DNA of 29,840 bases from a virus: IMG/VR virus record IMGVR_UViG_3300035698_015017, positions 1 to 29,840 of that record; one strand, written 5' to 3'. Every line of letters starts with the position of its first letter. The stretch's first letter is position 1. Below, one piece after another: positions 1 through 6,684 of this stretch. Under the pieces are notes generated by a model. That model was given only the letters and a program-made list of their open reading frames with translations, was not told the origin of the DNA and did no database searches. The position numbers and the translations under genes were made by a program.

Positions 1-58
1 CGAACCAGGGTCGTAGCTCAATGACCTTCTCCGCGTCGAAAGATTGGTGGAGTGGGAT

Positions 59-80
59 AATAATGTTGAATAACATTATT
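59..80. repeat. Perfect 9-bp inverted repeat with 4-nt loop
   Basis: AATAATGTT (59-67) and AACATTATT (72-80) are exact reverse complements around the loop GAAT. The stem is AT-rich and has no flanking T-run, so it looks more like an operator or protein-binding palindrome than an intrinsic terminator. No gene abuts it on either side. Confidence 0.5.
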
Positions 81-130
81 GGGTAGGCGCGAGCAGCACA
101 TTGTTGCTATGCACAAGATGGTCTGGCAAA

Positions 131-154
131 CGGGACAATCCGGGACGATCCGGG
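131..154. repeat. Tandem 10-bp repeat CGGGACRATC
   Basis: CGGGACAATC (131-140) is followed directly by CGGGACGATC (141-150) and a partial third copy CGGG (151-154). The 10-bp period is about one helical turn, so a protein could bind the same face repeatedly. The function is unknown. Confidence 0.4.
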
Positions 155-344
155 CAAGCCCTTGATTTATAAAGGCTCTGTAATCCGGGAATAACCCCCC
201 TGCACAACATGGTTTGTCCGGAAACATGCGGTTTGCACCGTTTGGTTTGGCAATTAATCAAAGCAACACCCTGGCTCGAAAACTGATCTAACGGATTGAT
301 CTATAAAGGATTCGATGCCTAGACCGCTCAAAACACGAGCGATC

Positions 345-484
345 CATTAAGGGCCAACTGAGGGACACATTAAGGGACACCGGATGAAAATGTCCCCCAA
401 TATGTTAACTAGTTGTTACTGCTGCTTTATTCCAATTCACACGGACGACTTAAACACGGACAAGAAAACTCATTGAGGGACACC
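345..484. repeat. Cluster of CATTRAGGGACACC-like motifs
   Basis: Related copies lie at 345-353 (CATTAAGGG), 357-368 (ACTGAGGGACAC), 368-381 (CATTAAGGGACACC) and 471-484 (CATTGAGGGACACC). One inverted copy (TGTCCCCCAAT) begins at 391. The first three are spaced 11-12 bp apart. Candidate roles are transposase-binding repeats of the phage left end, the end of a separate insertion element, or a host repeat. Comparison with the unseen right end would decide. Confidence 0.4.
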
Positions 485-491
485 AGGCTGC

Positions 492-947
492 CTATCTGAG
501 CTTTCCGGGATCTCCATACAAAAATGCGCTGGCCCAGTCTGGAGAGTTGGCTGAGGTATGCTCAGAAGGCTTTACTTTCCCGTCGCGATAGACCAGAAAA
601 TCCACAAGGGTGGTCATGTCCTTTGTGGGATAGAAAATCATGGTCACCATTGTGTACTCCGACTCAGCAGGACCAACCACAAAAAGCTTTGAATCATAGT
701 CAGAATAAAACGAACCGCTGAACTCAAAGATTCTATGCCAGAGCAGTTTCGGCTGCCCGGGAATCCGAAAAGCAAGAAAATCATGCAGGGCTTGTTTTTC
801 GACGGCGGTGCCTGTCCAATATTCTACTCTACTATTTGGGTCGAAATTTTCCAGCGTAAGCACTCCCGTAGGGTCGCGAAAAGTTCCAGCTGCACCTCCG
901 GCAGTGAGCAAAGCGCAAACACACAAGCAGGCGACAGTTCGGATCAT
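492..947 (-). CDS. Small exported protein downstream of the repressor, possible lysogenic-conversion gene
   Basis: The 151-residue protein starts with a typical signal peptide: basic residue, hydrophobic core rich in A/L/V/C up to about residue 16, then small residues (AGGAAG) fitting a signal peptidase I site near residue 20. The mature part has many aromatic residues and no recognised domain. It lies 13 nt behind the repressor stop, in the same direction, with a GGAGGG ribosome site about 8 nt before the ATG, so it is probably co-transcribed with the repressor in the lysogen. That position is typical of morons that change the host surface or exclude other phages, but its activity is unknown. 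It could instead be a host gene left of the phage end. Confidence 0.6.
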   Translation of the reverse strand: MIRTVACLCVCALLTAGGAAGTFRDPTGVLTLENFDPNSRVEYWTGTAVEKQALHDFLAFRIPGQPKLLWHRIFEFSGSFYSDYDSKLFVVGPAESEYTMVTMIFYPTKDMTTLVDFLVYRDGKVKPSEHTSANSPDWASAFLYGDPGKLR

Positions 948-960
948 AGCTCTATCCCTC

Positions 961-1677
961 CTACAGCAACGGGCTGGAAAACCAGAAGGCCCGGCCCACG
1001 ACCGACTTGTCCCATTCCCGTTTTTTAATCAATGCTCGCGGAGTGCCGGAAGCCAAATTGTCAGGAACGAGAGCGATCGCATCATCACCAAACCGATAGA
1101 CCCTCTTTACCGTGCACTCGTCGCCAAGGCGCAGTGCGTAGATTTTTCCCTCGACCAGCGTGCGATCCTCGCGGTCGATTATTACAATTGCCCCGTCGTG
1201 GATCGTCGGCTCCATACTGGAGCCCTTAACTCTAACGGACACCAAATTAGATCTCCCACCAAGCATCGAGCGATGCACCACGGTCCAATCGTCAATGTCG
1301 TCGTCCACGACGCACGGAGGTCCTGCGGCGATGGCACCGGCCACTAAAGGGACGGCTAAAAATTCTGCGTCCAGCCGAGCCCTCTCTGGATGCAATTTAA
1401 TCTCGGCTAGGCCACTGAGAACGAATGGCCCAACAAGGTCAGCGTCGCGCGGAAGGTCGGAAAATTTTAACCACTCAAAGCGGACCCTAAAGGTGACGGC
1501 GATTGAATGAATCACGGCGTTTGCCGGAAACTTTGTTCCAGCCTCGATATGAGTGACGTAGGAACGCGACATGTGGATCGCGTCGGCAAACTCCTCCTGG
1601 TTTAGACCGGCACGCACACGGACCTCTCGTATGCGGTCCCCAATAGCGAGCTTAACTTTTTTGCCCCTGGTCACCAA
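961..1677 (-). CDS. Phage repressor, XRE helix-turn-helix plus S24/LexA-type autoprotease
   Basis: The 238-residue protein has an N-terminal XRE-type HTH (about residues 11-65) and a C-terminal S24 peptidase domain (about 105-235). The expected catalytic serine is S154 in the GSSMEP motif and the general base lysine is K191 in CTVKRV. A likely self-cleavage site is Ala118-Gly119, as in LexA/CI proteins. It would hold the lytic operon silent and be inactivated by RecA-stimulated self-cleavage, unlike the classical Mu repressor, which is not of this type. It is transcribed away from the early operon. The start is a TTG at 1677 or a GTG at 1674; an AAGGGG element lies just upstream. Confidence 0.88.
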   Translation of the reverse strand: MVTRGKKVKLAIGDRIREVRVRAGLNQEEFADAIHMSRSYVTHIEAGTKFPANAVIHSIAVTFRVRFEWLKFSDLPRDADLVGPFVLSGLAEIKLHPERARLDAEFLAVPLVAGAIAAGPPCVVDDDIDDWTVVHRSMLGGRSNLVSVRVKGSSMEPTIHDGAIVIIDREDRTLVEGKIYALRLGDECTVKRVYRFGDDAIALVPDNLASGTPRALIKKREWDKSVVGRAFWFSSPLL

Positions 1678-1683
1678 AACCCC

Positions 1684-1713
1684 TTGACAGGTGTTACTCA
1701 GTAGCTTTATCGT
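1684..1713 (+). promoter_or_regulatory. Candidate rightward early promoter
   Basis: A consensus -35 box TTGACA (1684-1689) is followed after 18 bp by TATCGT (1708-1713), which matches four of six positions of the -10 consensus. It points toward the Ner-like gene and overlaps the small palindromes TACT-C-AGTA (1695-1703) and GTGA-G-TCAC (1712-1720), so it would be open to repression. No transcript data support it. Confidence 0.45.
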
Positions 1714-1714
1714 G

Positions 1715-1744
1715 AGTCACATGAAAACAACTTTTCAAGTGACT
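1715..1744. promoter_or_regulatory. 30-bp palindromic operator candidate
   Basis: AGTCACATGAAAA (1715-1727) and TTTTCAAGTGACT (1732-1744) pair at 12 of 13 positions around the loop CAAC. The palindrome sits in the divergent control region between the repressor and the Ner-like gene. Its AGTCAC half-site also occurs in the overlapping 9-bp palindrome at 1712-1720. It is a strong candidate for the repressor or Ner binding site. Confidence 0.55.
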
Positions 1745-1751
1745 AAGAAAC

Positions 1752-1988
1752 ATGCCACCTGCTGAAATCAAAATCCTCCTCATTAGACAAGAGACGAGCC
1801 AAGTTGATATCGCCACGCGGCTAAAGCTCAGCCCCGGTGCGGTGTCAAACATCTTGTCCGGCCGGAGGCGAAAATCTCCCCACATCGACCAGATCGCGCA
1901 ACTGCTCGGAGTCGCACCCTCACTGATGCGCGCGATGCTCACTCGGACTAAAACCGTATCCCACCTCCAGGAGGCGGTCAATGGCTAA
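1752..1988 (+). CDS. Ner/Cro-like small DNA-binding regulator
   Basis: This 78-residue protein is essentially one helix-turn-helix. Residues about 8-58 include a TSQVDIATRLKLSPGAVSNIL segment that reads as the two DNA-contact helices, followed by a PHIDQIAQLLGVAPSLM helix. It is the first gene transcribed rightward from the switch region, where Mu has ner. By position it should damp early and repressor transcription. The ribosome site is weak, so low-level synthesis is possible. The stop overlaps the next start within ATGGCTAA. XRE/Cro family membership is well supported; direct Ner homology is not proven. Confidence 0.72.
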   Translation: MPPAEIKILLIRQETSQVDIATRLKLSPGAVSNILSGRRRKSPHIDQIAQLLGVAPSLMRAMLTRTKTVSHLQEAVNG

Positions 1989-2430
1989 ACGAACACGAAA
2001 ATCAGATAGGGGTCCATCTGGCCAGTTGGAGTTTCCGGAGCTATCGGAAGCAAAGGCCGGGTCATTAGATCTCGACCACGAGCTGCGGGCTTGGCTGGTG
2101 CGCGCAGCGTCGCGCAGTTCGTTTAGCCGGGCGATTGTCGCCGCCCGTGTTGGCGAGCTGGTGGGGCGCACCGACCTAAGCCAAGCGGTATTCGACGCCT
2201 GGTGTGCCGAGAGCAAAGAGGGCTACCGGGTGCCGGCCGCGTACATCCCCGCGCTTTGCGTGGTGCTGAGGGACGACGGCGGGCTGCGCATCATGGCGCA
2301 GGCGCTGGGCTGCGACGTGATCGGACCACAGGAGAGGGACGCTCTAGATCTCACGCGCAAGCGGCTGCAACTCGAACGCCTGCAAGATGAAGTGCGCACG
2401 ATCGAGACCCACGTGCGGAGCCAACGTTGA
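1981..2430 (+). CDS. CII-like early regulatory protein
   Basis: The 149-residue protein overlaps the previous gene by 8 nt and has a clear AGGAGG ribosome site (1969-1974) six nt before the ATG. The centre (about residues 40-75) resembles the part of phage CII-type regulators that selects an HTH, and residues 80-110 contain the YxPAAYIPALCVVL...DDGGLRIMAQALG pattern of that group. The last 35 residues are strongly charged and probably helical, suggesting oligomerisation. It lies between the switch gene and the transposase, where many Mu-like phages carry such a regulator. The family call is by eye; its target DNA is unknown. Confidence 0.5.
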   Translation: MAKRTRKSDRGPSGQLEFPELSEAKAGSLDLDHELRAWLVRAASRSSFSRAIVAARVGELVGRTDLSQAVFDAWCAESKEGYRVPAAYIPALCVVLRDDGGLRIMAQALGCDVIGPQERDALDLTRKRLQLERLQDEVRTIETHVRSQR

Positions 2431-4442
2431 GTCATCCCGAAGCGGCTGAACGAGGAGCGTGGTTAACAACCAATCAGGTTGTCGGATTGACAGAACAGTC
2501 CTACCGAACCATCAAGCGCAAGCTCAGCGAGGGGCGCTTTGAAACGTCTGAGGCCTCAAGTACCGCAAGGGGCGGGCGGAGTGGAAAGCGAGTACTAATC
2601 GCGCTGCACAGCCTGCCGACGGCGGCGCAGAACCGGTATCACGAACAGCAGTTGCAGGCCCACCTGATTCATGAGGGGCATCTGGTTGTGGACACGCGCA
2701 CGGGCGAGGTTGTGCGCGACGACACGCCGCAGCCCACGCCCAATCTCGACGGCCTGCCAAAGGTCAAACGCACCAAGGCGCTGCGCCGGTTGCAGGTATT
2801 AAACGACTTTGAAACATGGCGCGCGGGCCGTCGCGGAAACTGGCAACAGCAGGCCGAGGATTATCTACAGCAGGCCAAGATACCAACGAGCCTCAAGCGC
2901 CCGTCGCGCCGCACGCTGTACAGATGGTGGCAGCAGTACCGCGACCAGGGACCAGCCGGGCTGATCGACAACTACGGCAACCGCGCAGGCGACTGCGTGC
3001 TGCACGAACTCGCGCAGCAGTACATCCGCGCGCTGTGGTTTGAGGGCCTGGCGGCGCGGCGATGCGCGAAGCTATACGCCCGCAAGGCGTTGGCAGTCGG
3101 GTGGCCGGCCGCATCTGACGGAACTGTCGCCAGGGTTATCAGGGAGATCCCGGACGAGGTGAGCTGCCTGATGCGAGAAGGGGAGGACGCCTGGTTTGAC
3201 AGGTATTCGTCCTATCTCGAACGGGACTACACCACGATCGCGGCCAACGATTGGTGGAACTCCGACCACGTGCAGCTCGACGCCGCGTGCCGAGGCCTGA
3301 ACGGCCGCAACATCTACCCCTGGCTGACGCTGTGGATGGACGTGCGCAGCCGGTTGATCGTCGGCTGGTGCCTGGCGCCGACGCCCTCGGGAGCGTCGAT
3401 CAACGTGGCGCTGCGCCGAGCCATCGAGCGCTACGGAGTGCCGCGCCACGTGTACCTTGACAACGGCAAGGATTACACGTCGCGCTCGTACATGGGTCAG
3501 ACGAAGCGCGGGCGGATCGTGGTCGACGAGACGACGGTGCGCGGTATTTATTCGCTGCTGGGCATCGCTCCCCACCTAGCCACAAAATACCGCCCGCGAT
3601 CCAAACCGATCGAGAGTTTAAACCGGACTTGGCACGCGCACTTTGATGTCGCGTTCCCGACCTATCGCGGGTCGGGAGTCGAACACCGTCCGGCGAAGGC
3701 CGACAAGTCCCTCAGGGCGGGAGAGGTCTACAACTGGGCCGAGATGATCCAGCTCGTGGAACAGGGCGTCGCGGAATACAACACCAACGAACACACCGGC
3801 CAGGGGATGAACAAGCGCACGCCCAACGAGGTGTATGCCGAGACGCTGACGGTGCGCGAGGTCGTGCCGGACGAGTCGGCGCTGCGATTGCTGATGATGA
3901 AGCTCGGCATCCCGCGCACGGTCCACGGCCAGGGGGTGAAGCAGTTTGATCGCTGGTACAAAGGCGATTGCTTGCTGCTGCGTGCAGGCGAGAAGGTGCA
4001 GCTCCGCTACGACCCGCAGGATATAAGCACGCTGTACGTCTACGACAAGGACGACCGTTACGTCGGCCAGGCAGTCGAGCGCGATAAGGGCGGCTGGGGC
4101 ACGACAACCGACGACCAGTACCGCGAGGCTGCGCGCGAGAACCGCCAGGCGCGCAAGGCCGCGAAACAAGCGGCACACGTGCTCAGCGGCGGCCTGCGCC
4201 TCGACGTCCGCGAGAAGGCGGGCATTACCTACATGCCGACCGATCAACCCAAAGACGATCCGCAGGTGGTGCGCATGCGGCGCGACCCGCTGTTCGAGGC
4301 CAACGCGCGGGCGATGCACGACGACGTCGAGCGCGGCAAGCGCCGAGATCGCGGAGCACGACGCGCGCAGATCCCGGTTGACGACAAAAGACCAAAGAGG
4401 CGCGACCTGTCCCAGGTCCGCTTAGTGCCGAAAAACAAGTAA
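2427..4442 (+). CDS. A: MuA-type DDE transposase
   Basis: The 671-residue product is close to Mu A (663). An N-terminal winged-helix segment (about 10-75) resembles the Mu end/enhancer-binding region and is followed by further helical DNA-binding domains. The catalytic core contains D285 (in VQLDAACRG), D345 (in VYLDNGKDY) and E396 (in KPIESLNRTWH), with spacing close to D269, D336 and E392 of Mu A. The C-terminal part is basic, fitting the Mu-type C-terminal domain and its B-contact tail. The protein should join phage ends to target DNA during integration and replicative transposition. The start is a TTG that overlaps the preceding TGA, six nt after GGAG. The B gene follows 16 nt later. Confidence 0.95.
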   Translation: MSHPEAAERGAWLTTNQVVGLTEQSYRTIKRKLSEGRFETSEASSTARGGRSGKRVLIALHSLPTAAQNRYHEQQLQAHLIHEGHLVVDTRTGEVVRDDTPQPTPNLDGLPKVKRTKALRRLQVLNDFETWRAGRRGNWQQQAEDYLQQAKIPTSLKRPSRRTLYRWWQQYRDQGPAGLIDNYGNRAGDCVLHELAQQYIRALWFEGLAARRCAKLYARKALAVGWPAASDGTVARVIREIPDEVSCLMREGEDAWFDRYSSYLERDYTTIAANDWWNSDHVQLDAACRGLNGRNIYPWLTLWMDVRSRLIVGWCLAPTPSGASINVALRRAIERYGVPRHVYLDNGKDYTSRSYMGQTKRGRIVVDETTVRGIYSLLGIAPHLATKYRPRSKPIESLNRTWHAHFDVAFPTYRGSGVEHRPAKADKSLRAGEVYNWAEMIQLVEQGVAEYNTNEHTGQGMNKRTPNEVYAETLTVREVVPDESALRLLMMKLGIPRTVHGQGVKQFDRWYKGDCLLLRAGEKVQLRYDPQDISTLYVYDKDDRYVGQAVERDKGGWGTTTDDQYREAARENRQARKAAKQAAHVLSGGLRLDVREKAGITYMPTDQPKDDPQVVRMRRDPLFEANARAMHDDVERGKRRDRGARRAQIPVDDKRPKRRDLSQVRLVPKNK

Positions 4443-4445
4443 CAA

Positions 4446-4454
4446 GGAGGTACT
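4446..4454 (+). promoter_or_regulatory. Extended ribosome-binding site of the B gene
   Basis: GGAGGTACT lies five to thirteen nt before the ATG at 4459. With the preceding A (4445) it is a ten-nt exact complement of AGTACCTCCT at 10114-10123 in the structured intergenic region. It shares the TACT extension with the ribosome site of the gene at 5542. Confidence 0.7.
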
Positions 4455-4458
4455 CATC

Positions 4459-5520
4459 ATGGGAGAAGCAGCGACGAAGCTGGACCCACAGAAGCGCGAC
4501 AAGCCCGGCAGTCCCGGCAGGCCGAGGACGAGACCGGAGGGCGCTCCTAAGCGGGAGAACTGGGAGTCGAGGTTTGGGAAGCTGGGGCCGGACCAACAGA
4601 GGTTTGTCGACCAAGCGATCAGCGACCTGACGAGCTACGTCGCGGCCAGCGGAACGGTGCTCAATGTTGTCGCCCACTCGATGGCCAACATGTCCCATGC
4701 CAGGCTGCGGCAGTTCTACGAGCGCAAATACCCCGGCGACATCCTGCGCGTTGCGCGCCAGGTGCGGACCCACATTGAGACCGAGGCCGCGCGGGCCGAG
4801 GTCGCGCCGCGCCGGGGCCTGATCGAGACGGCGATCACTGCGCGCGTCGCCGAGGCGATGCAGGCCGCACAGCTCGACCACACGATCAACCTGATCTACG
4901 GCCCAAGCGGAATTGGTAAGAGCAGCGGGATCAAGCTGCTGCAAAAGCAAAATCCCGACTCAGTGCGGGTGGTCCATGCGCCCCTCAAACTGGGGCTGCT
5001 CGGCGCCCTACGCACCGTGGCGCGCGAGCTTAACGTGCCGCTGGCCGGGCGCTCCGAGACGCTGGCACACAACCTGATCGACCGCATCGGCGCGCAGGAA
5101 CTGACGCTGATTCTCGATGATGCGCAGCGGCTGAGCCTGGATGCGATCGAAGCACTGACCGGGATATATGACGAATGCGACAACCTGTCGATGGTGCTCT
5201 CCGGGCAGCCCGAGCTGTTCACCGCGATCTACTCGCACCGCCGTGAGGGCTACGCCCAGGTACGCAGCCGGATCAGCATGCGTGTCGATCTGGTGCGCAA
5301 CCTTGAGTCAAAGGATGTGCGCGAGATCCTCAAGCTCTCGCTGCCCGGCCTGCCCGCCGACGTATCCAACATGCTCGTCGACGAGGGGATGGTGCCCGGT
5401 CACGGGACGATCCGACGGATGCTCAATGCGGGCCGCGCGGCCGTGAGAATTGCTAAAGCCGAAGACTGCCCGCTCGACCTGGATCTGCTCCGGGACGTGC
5501 TCGAGCAGATGATCCTTTAA
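4459..5520 (+). CDS. B: MuB-type AAA+ ATPase, target-DNA selector
   Basis: The 353-residue protein has a Walker A motif GPSGIGKS at 148-155 (K154) and a Walker B motif LTLILDDAQ around D220-D221. Sensor-like residues follow in a SMVLSGQPELF segment. The N-terminal 140 residues include a basic, proline-rich leader and a probable HTH region, as in the Mu B/IstB-like group. Mu B (312 residues) polymerises on target DNA, stimulates A and gives target immunity; the same role is inferred. The extra N-terminal length is mainly a low-complexity R/P/K segment. The start is supported by a strong AAGGAGGT site. It follows A directly and should share its early transcript. Confidence 0.92.
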   Translation: MGEAATKLDPQKRDKPGSPGRPRTRPEGAPKRENWESRFGKLGPDQQRFVDQAISDLTSYVAASGTVLNVVAHSMANMSHARLRQFYERKYPGDILRVARQVRTHIETEAARAEVAPRRGLIETAITARVAEAMQAAQLDHTINLIYGPSGIGKSSGIKLLQKQNPDSVRVVHAPLKLGLLGALRTVARELNVPLAGRSETLAHNLIDRIGAQELTLILDDAQRLSLDAIEALTGIYDECDNLSMVLSGQPELFTAIYSHRREGYAQVRSRISMRVDLVRNLESKDVREILKLSLPGLPADVSNMLVDEGMVPGHGTIRRMLNAGRAAVRIAKAEDCPLDLDLLRDVLEQMIL

Positions 5521-5531
5521 CCGCTGATCAA

Positions 5532-5541
5532 GGAGGTACTG
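5532..5541 (+). promoter_or_regulatory. Extended ribosome-binding site complementary to intergenic motif
   Basis: GGAGGTACTG ends directly before the ATG at 5542. With the preceding A (5531) it is an eleven-nt exact complement of CAGTACCTCCT at 10113-10123. The first nine bases are identical to the ribosome site of the B gene. Confidence 0.7.
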
Positions 5542-5937
5542 ATGAAGCGGAGAGCAACAACGGTAATAGCGATCGCGCTGGCGATCATGGTGATCACTGC
5601 CACGGCCTGGGCGGCAGAGCCGCAGATCCGGCCGAGCATGGAACCGCGCCCGGAGCTGATCGCGGCGGGCGAGATCGACGCCGGCGGACTGATCGAGGGC
5701 TGGGGCGTGCGCGGCGTGGAATGGACCAGCGCGGGCCGCTGCGAGCTGATCGTGACCACGGGCGAGGTTGTGCTGGTGCTGGTGACGCCCGTCGATCCAC
5801 AGGGCTACGGCGACGAGGCGCGGCTGGGCGTGAAGTGGGAGGACGCGTTCGAGGTCTACACCACACGCGACGGCCACGACAGCGCGTCGGGTTTCACATT
5901 CATGGTCTACGGCTGGCCGCTGGGAGGCGGGCAGTGA
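5542..5937 (+). CDS. Small exported early protein of unknown function
   Basis: The 131-residue product begins with a textbook signal peptide: MKRR, a hydrophobic stretch to about residue 22, and an AWA-AE cleavage site near residue 24. The mature part of about 107 residues is acidic, rich in beta-prone residues and has a single cysteine (C68). I recognise no family. It follows the B gene by 21 nt with a nearly identical AAGGAGGTACT ribosome site, so it is an early protein sent to the periplasm or outside. Early exported phage proteins often block superinfection, which is a possible but unproven role. The stop overlaps the next GTG. Confidence 0.68.
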   Translation: MKRRATTVIAIALAIMVITATAWAAEPQIRPSMEPRPELIAAGEIDAGGLIEGWGVRGVEWTSAGRCELIVTTGEVVLVLVTPVDPQGYGDEARLGVKWEDAFEVYTTRDGHDSASGFTFMVYGWPLGGGQ

Positions 5938-6074
5938 AGGCGAACGAGTCGGCGAGGAAACGCGCGCTGTGCGGATCGACCAGGACCCTGCGCGCGCTCC
6001 TCGCCCGGTCACCCCGTCTGCGGGGATTAACCGTCTTGGAGTTTATCAAACTCCGGGCAAAGGAGGGCAGATGA
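5934..6074 (+). CDS. 46-residue basic protein, unknown
   Basis: A GTG start at 5934 overlaps the previous TGA (GTGA) and follows GGGAGG by six nt. The stop overlaps the next ATG (ATGA at 6071-6074). Coupling on both sides is the main evidence that this is translated. The product is strongly basic, with many R/K/L residues and a helical LRALLARSPRLRGLTVLEF segment. Its 3' half contains two perfect hairpins (6012-6025 and 6038-6054). It may instead be a leader whose translation controls the downstream gene. Confidence 0.48.
   Translation: MKANESARKRALCGSTRTLRALLARSPRLRGLTVLEFIKLRAKEGR
6012..6054 (+). promoter_or_regulatory. Two tandem hairpins before the wHTH gene
   Basis: CCCCG-TCTG-CGGGG (6012-6025) and GGAGTTT-ATC-AAACTCC (6038-6054) are both perfect stems. 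The second ends a few nt before the AAGGAGG ribosome site (6060-6066) of the gene at 6071. They lie inside the small overlapping frame 5934-6074, so ribosome passage would melt them. No T-run follows, so termination is unlikely. Confidence 0.4.
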
Positions 6075-6445
6075 ACGACGGCAACGACGGCAACGACCTT
6101 CTGAGCATCAACCCGATGGACGACGGCTTTCAGCGACACCTACAGCAGGTCATCTCACGCGCCGCGAGCCCGGAGCGGCCGCTGACCGCGCGCGAGCTGG
6201 CGCGGCGCATGGAGCGGCATTGTGTGAGCAAGCCGCACGAGCGCCAGGTGCGCAGGGCGATCCGCGAGCTGGTCGCGCAGAAGTTCCCCGTAGTCGGGAG
6301 CTCCCGGGGATACTACGAGGCCAACATCACCGAGCTTTGGCGTTACAAGGCCCGCCTGATTCAGGCGGGCGTCGCCCACCTCGATCGCTCCGAGGCCGTG
6401 CAGCGGGTGATCGAGGAATACTCCGGCCCGTCACTCCTGCGATGA
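6071..6445 (+). CDS. Winged-helix phage protein
   Basis: The 124-residue product is preceded by AAGGAGG four nt before ATG 6071, which I prefer to longer upstream starts. Residues about 40-90 (TARELARRM...RQVRRAIRELV...PVVGSSRGYYEA) read as a winged helix: two helices, the recognition helix, then a beta wing with a GSSRGYY turn. This pattern is common in small phage proteins that sit near replication genes. The C-terminal third is helical (LWRYKARLIQAGVAHLDRSEAV). It probably binds DNA in early regulation or replication. The stop overlaps the next ATG by 4 nt. Confidence 0.65.
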   Translation: MNDGNDGNDLLSINPMDDGFQRHLQQVISRAASPERPLTARELARRMERHCVSKPHERQVRRAIRELVAQKFPVVGSSRGYYEANITELWRYKARLIQAGVAHLDRSEAVQRVIEEYSGPSLLR

Positions 6446-6651
6446 AGTGCGGCCGCAAGACCGAGGTCTATTCGCGCGTGGTCGGCTACTACCGACCCGT
6501 GCAGCAGTGGAACAAGGGCAAGCGCGAGGAGTACGTACAGCGGCGCACGTTCCGCGCTGAGCCGGGCGGGACGGAGACCGACAACGACAAACGACGGGCC
6601 GATTTGGAGGCCTCAACGGCGAGGATCAAGTACGCCTGCGAGGCCCCCTGA
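6442..6651 (+). CDS. Stand-alone NrdD-type glycyl-radical tail domain
   Basis: The 69-residue product starts at an ATG overlapping the previous TGA. Residues 9-37 (VYSRVVGYYRPVQQW, then NKGKREEYVQRRTF) match the C-terminal glycyl-radical region of class III anaerobic ribonucleotide reductases, where the glycine of RVxGY carries the radical; here that is G15. No reductase barrel is present. The CxxC...CxxC zinc site usually just before the loop is reduced to one cysteine (C3). The last 30 residues are charged and unlike NrdD. Possible roles are a spare radical domain for host NrdD, as GrcA/YfiD provides for pyruvate formate-lyase, or a reused fold with another job. The family resemblance is strong; function is inference. 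Confidence 0.68.
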   Translation: MKCGRKTEVYSRVVGYYRPVQQWNKGKREEYVQRRTFRAEPGGTETDNDKRRADLEASTARIKYACEAP

Positions 6652-6684
6652 TTTAACACACGCCACGGCGTGCTGGAGGTGCTG

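Larger units (their letters stand above)
1..491. other. AT-richer non-coding left flank, possible phage end/host junction
   Basis: No convincing gene is visible here. The short open frames lack a good ribosome site and family resemblance. The base composition is clearly AT-richer than the coding block to the right. It holds a perfect inverted repeat (59-80), a short tandem repeat (131-154), a repeated GATYTATAAAGG element (165-176 and 298-309) and a cluster of GGGACA motifs (345-484). In Mu-like phages the left attachment end lies just beyond the repressor gene, so the phage/host border may be inside this stretch. I cannot fix the terminal nucleotides because the right end is not in the window. 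Confidence 0.5.

Noticed and set aside
18-261. Two minus-strand frames in the left flank
   Set aside because: No ribosome site, cysteine- and proline-rich random composition, and overlap with repeats.
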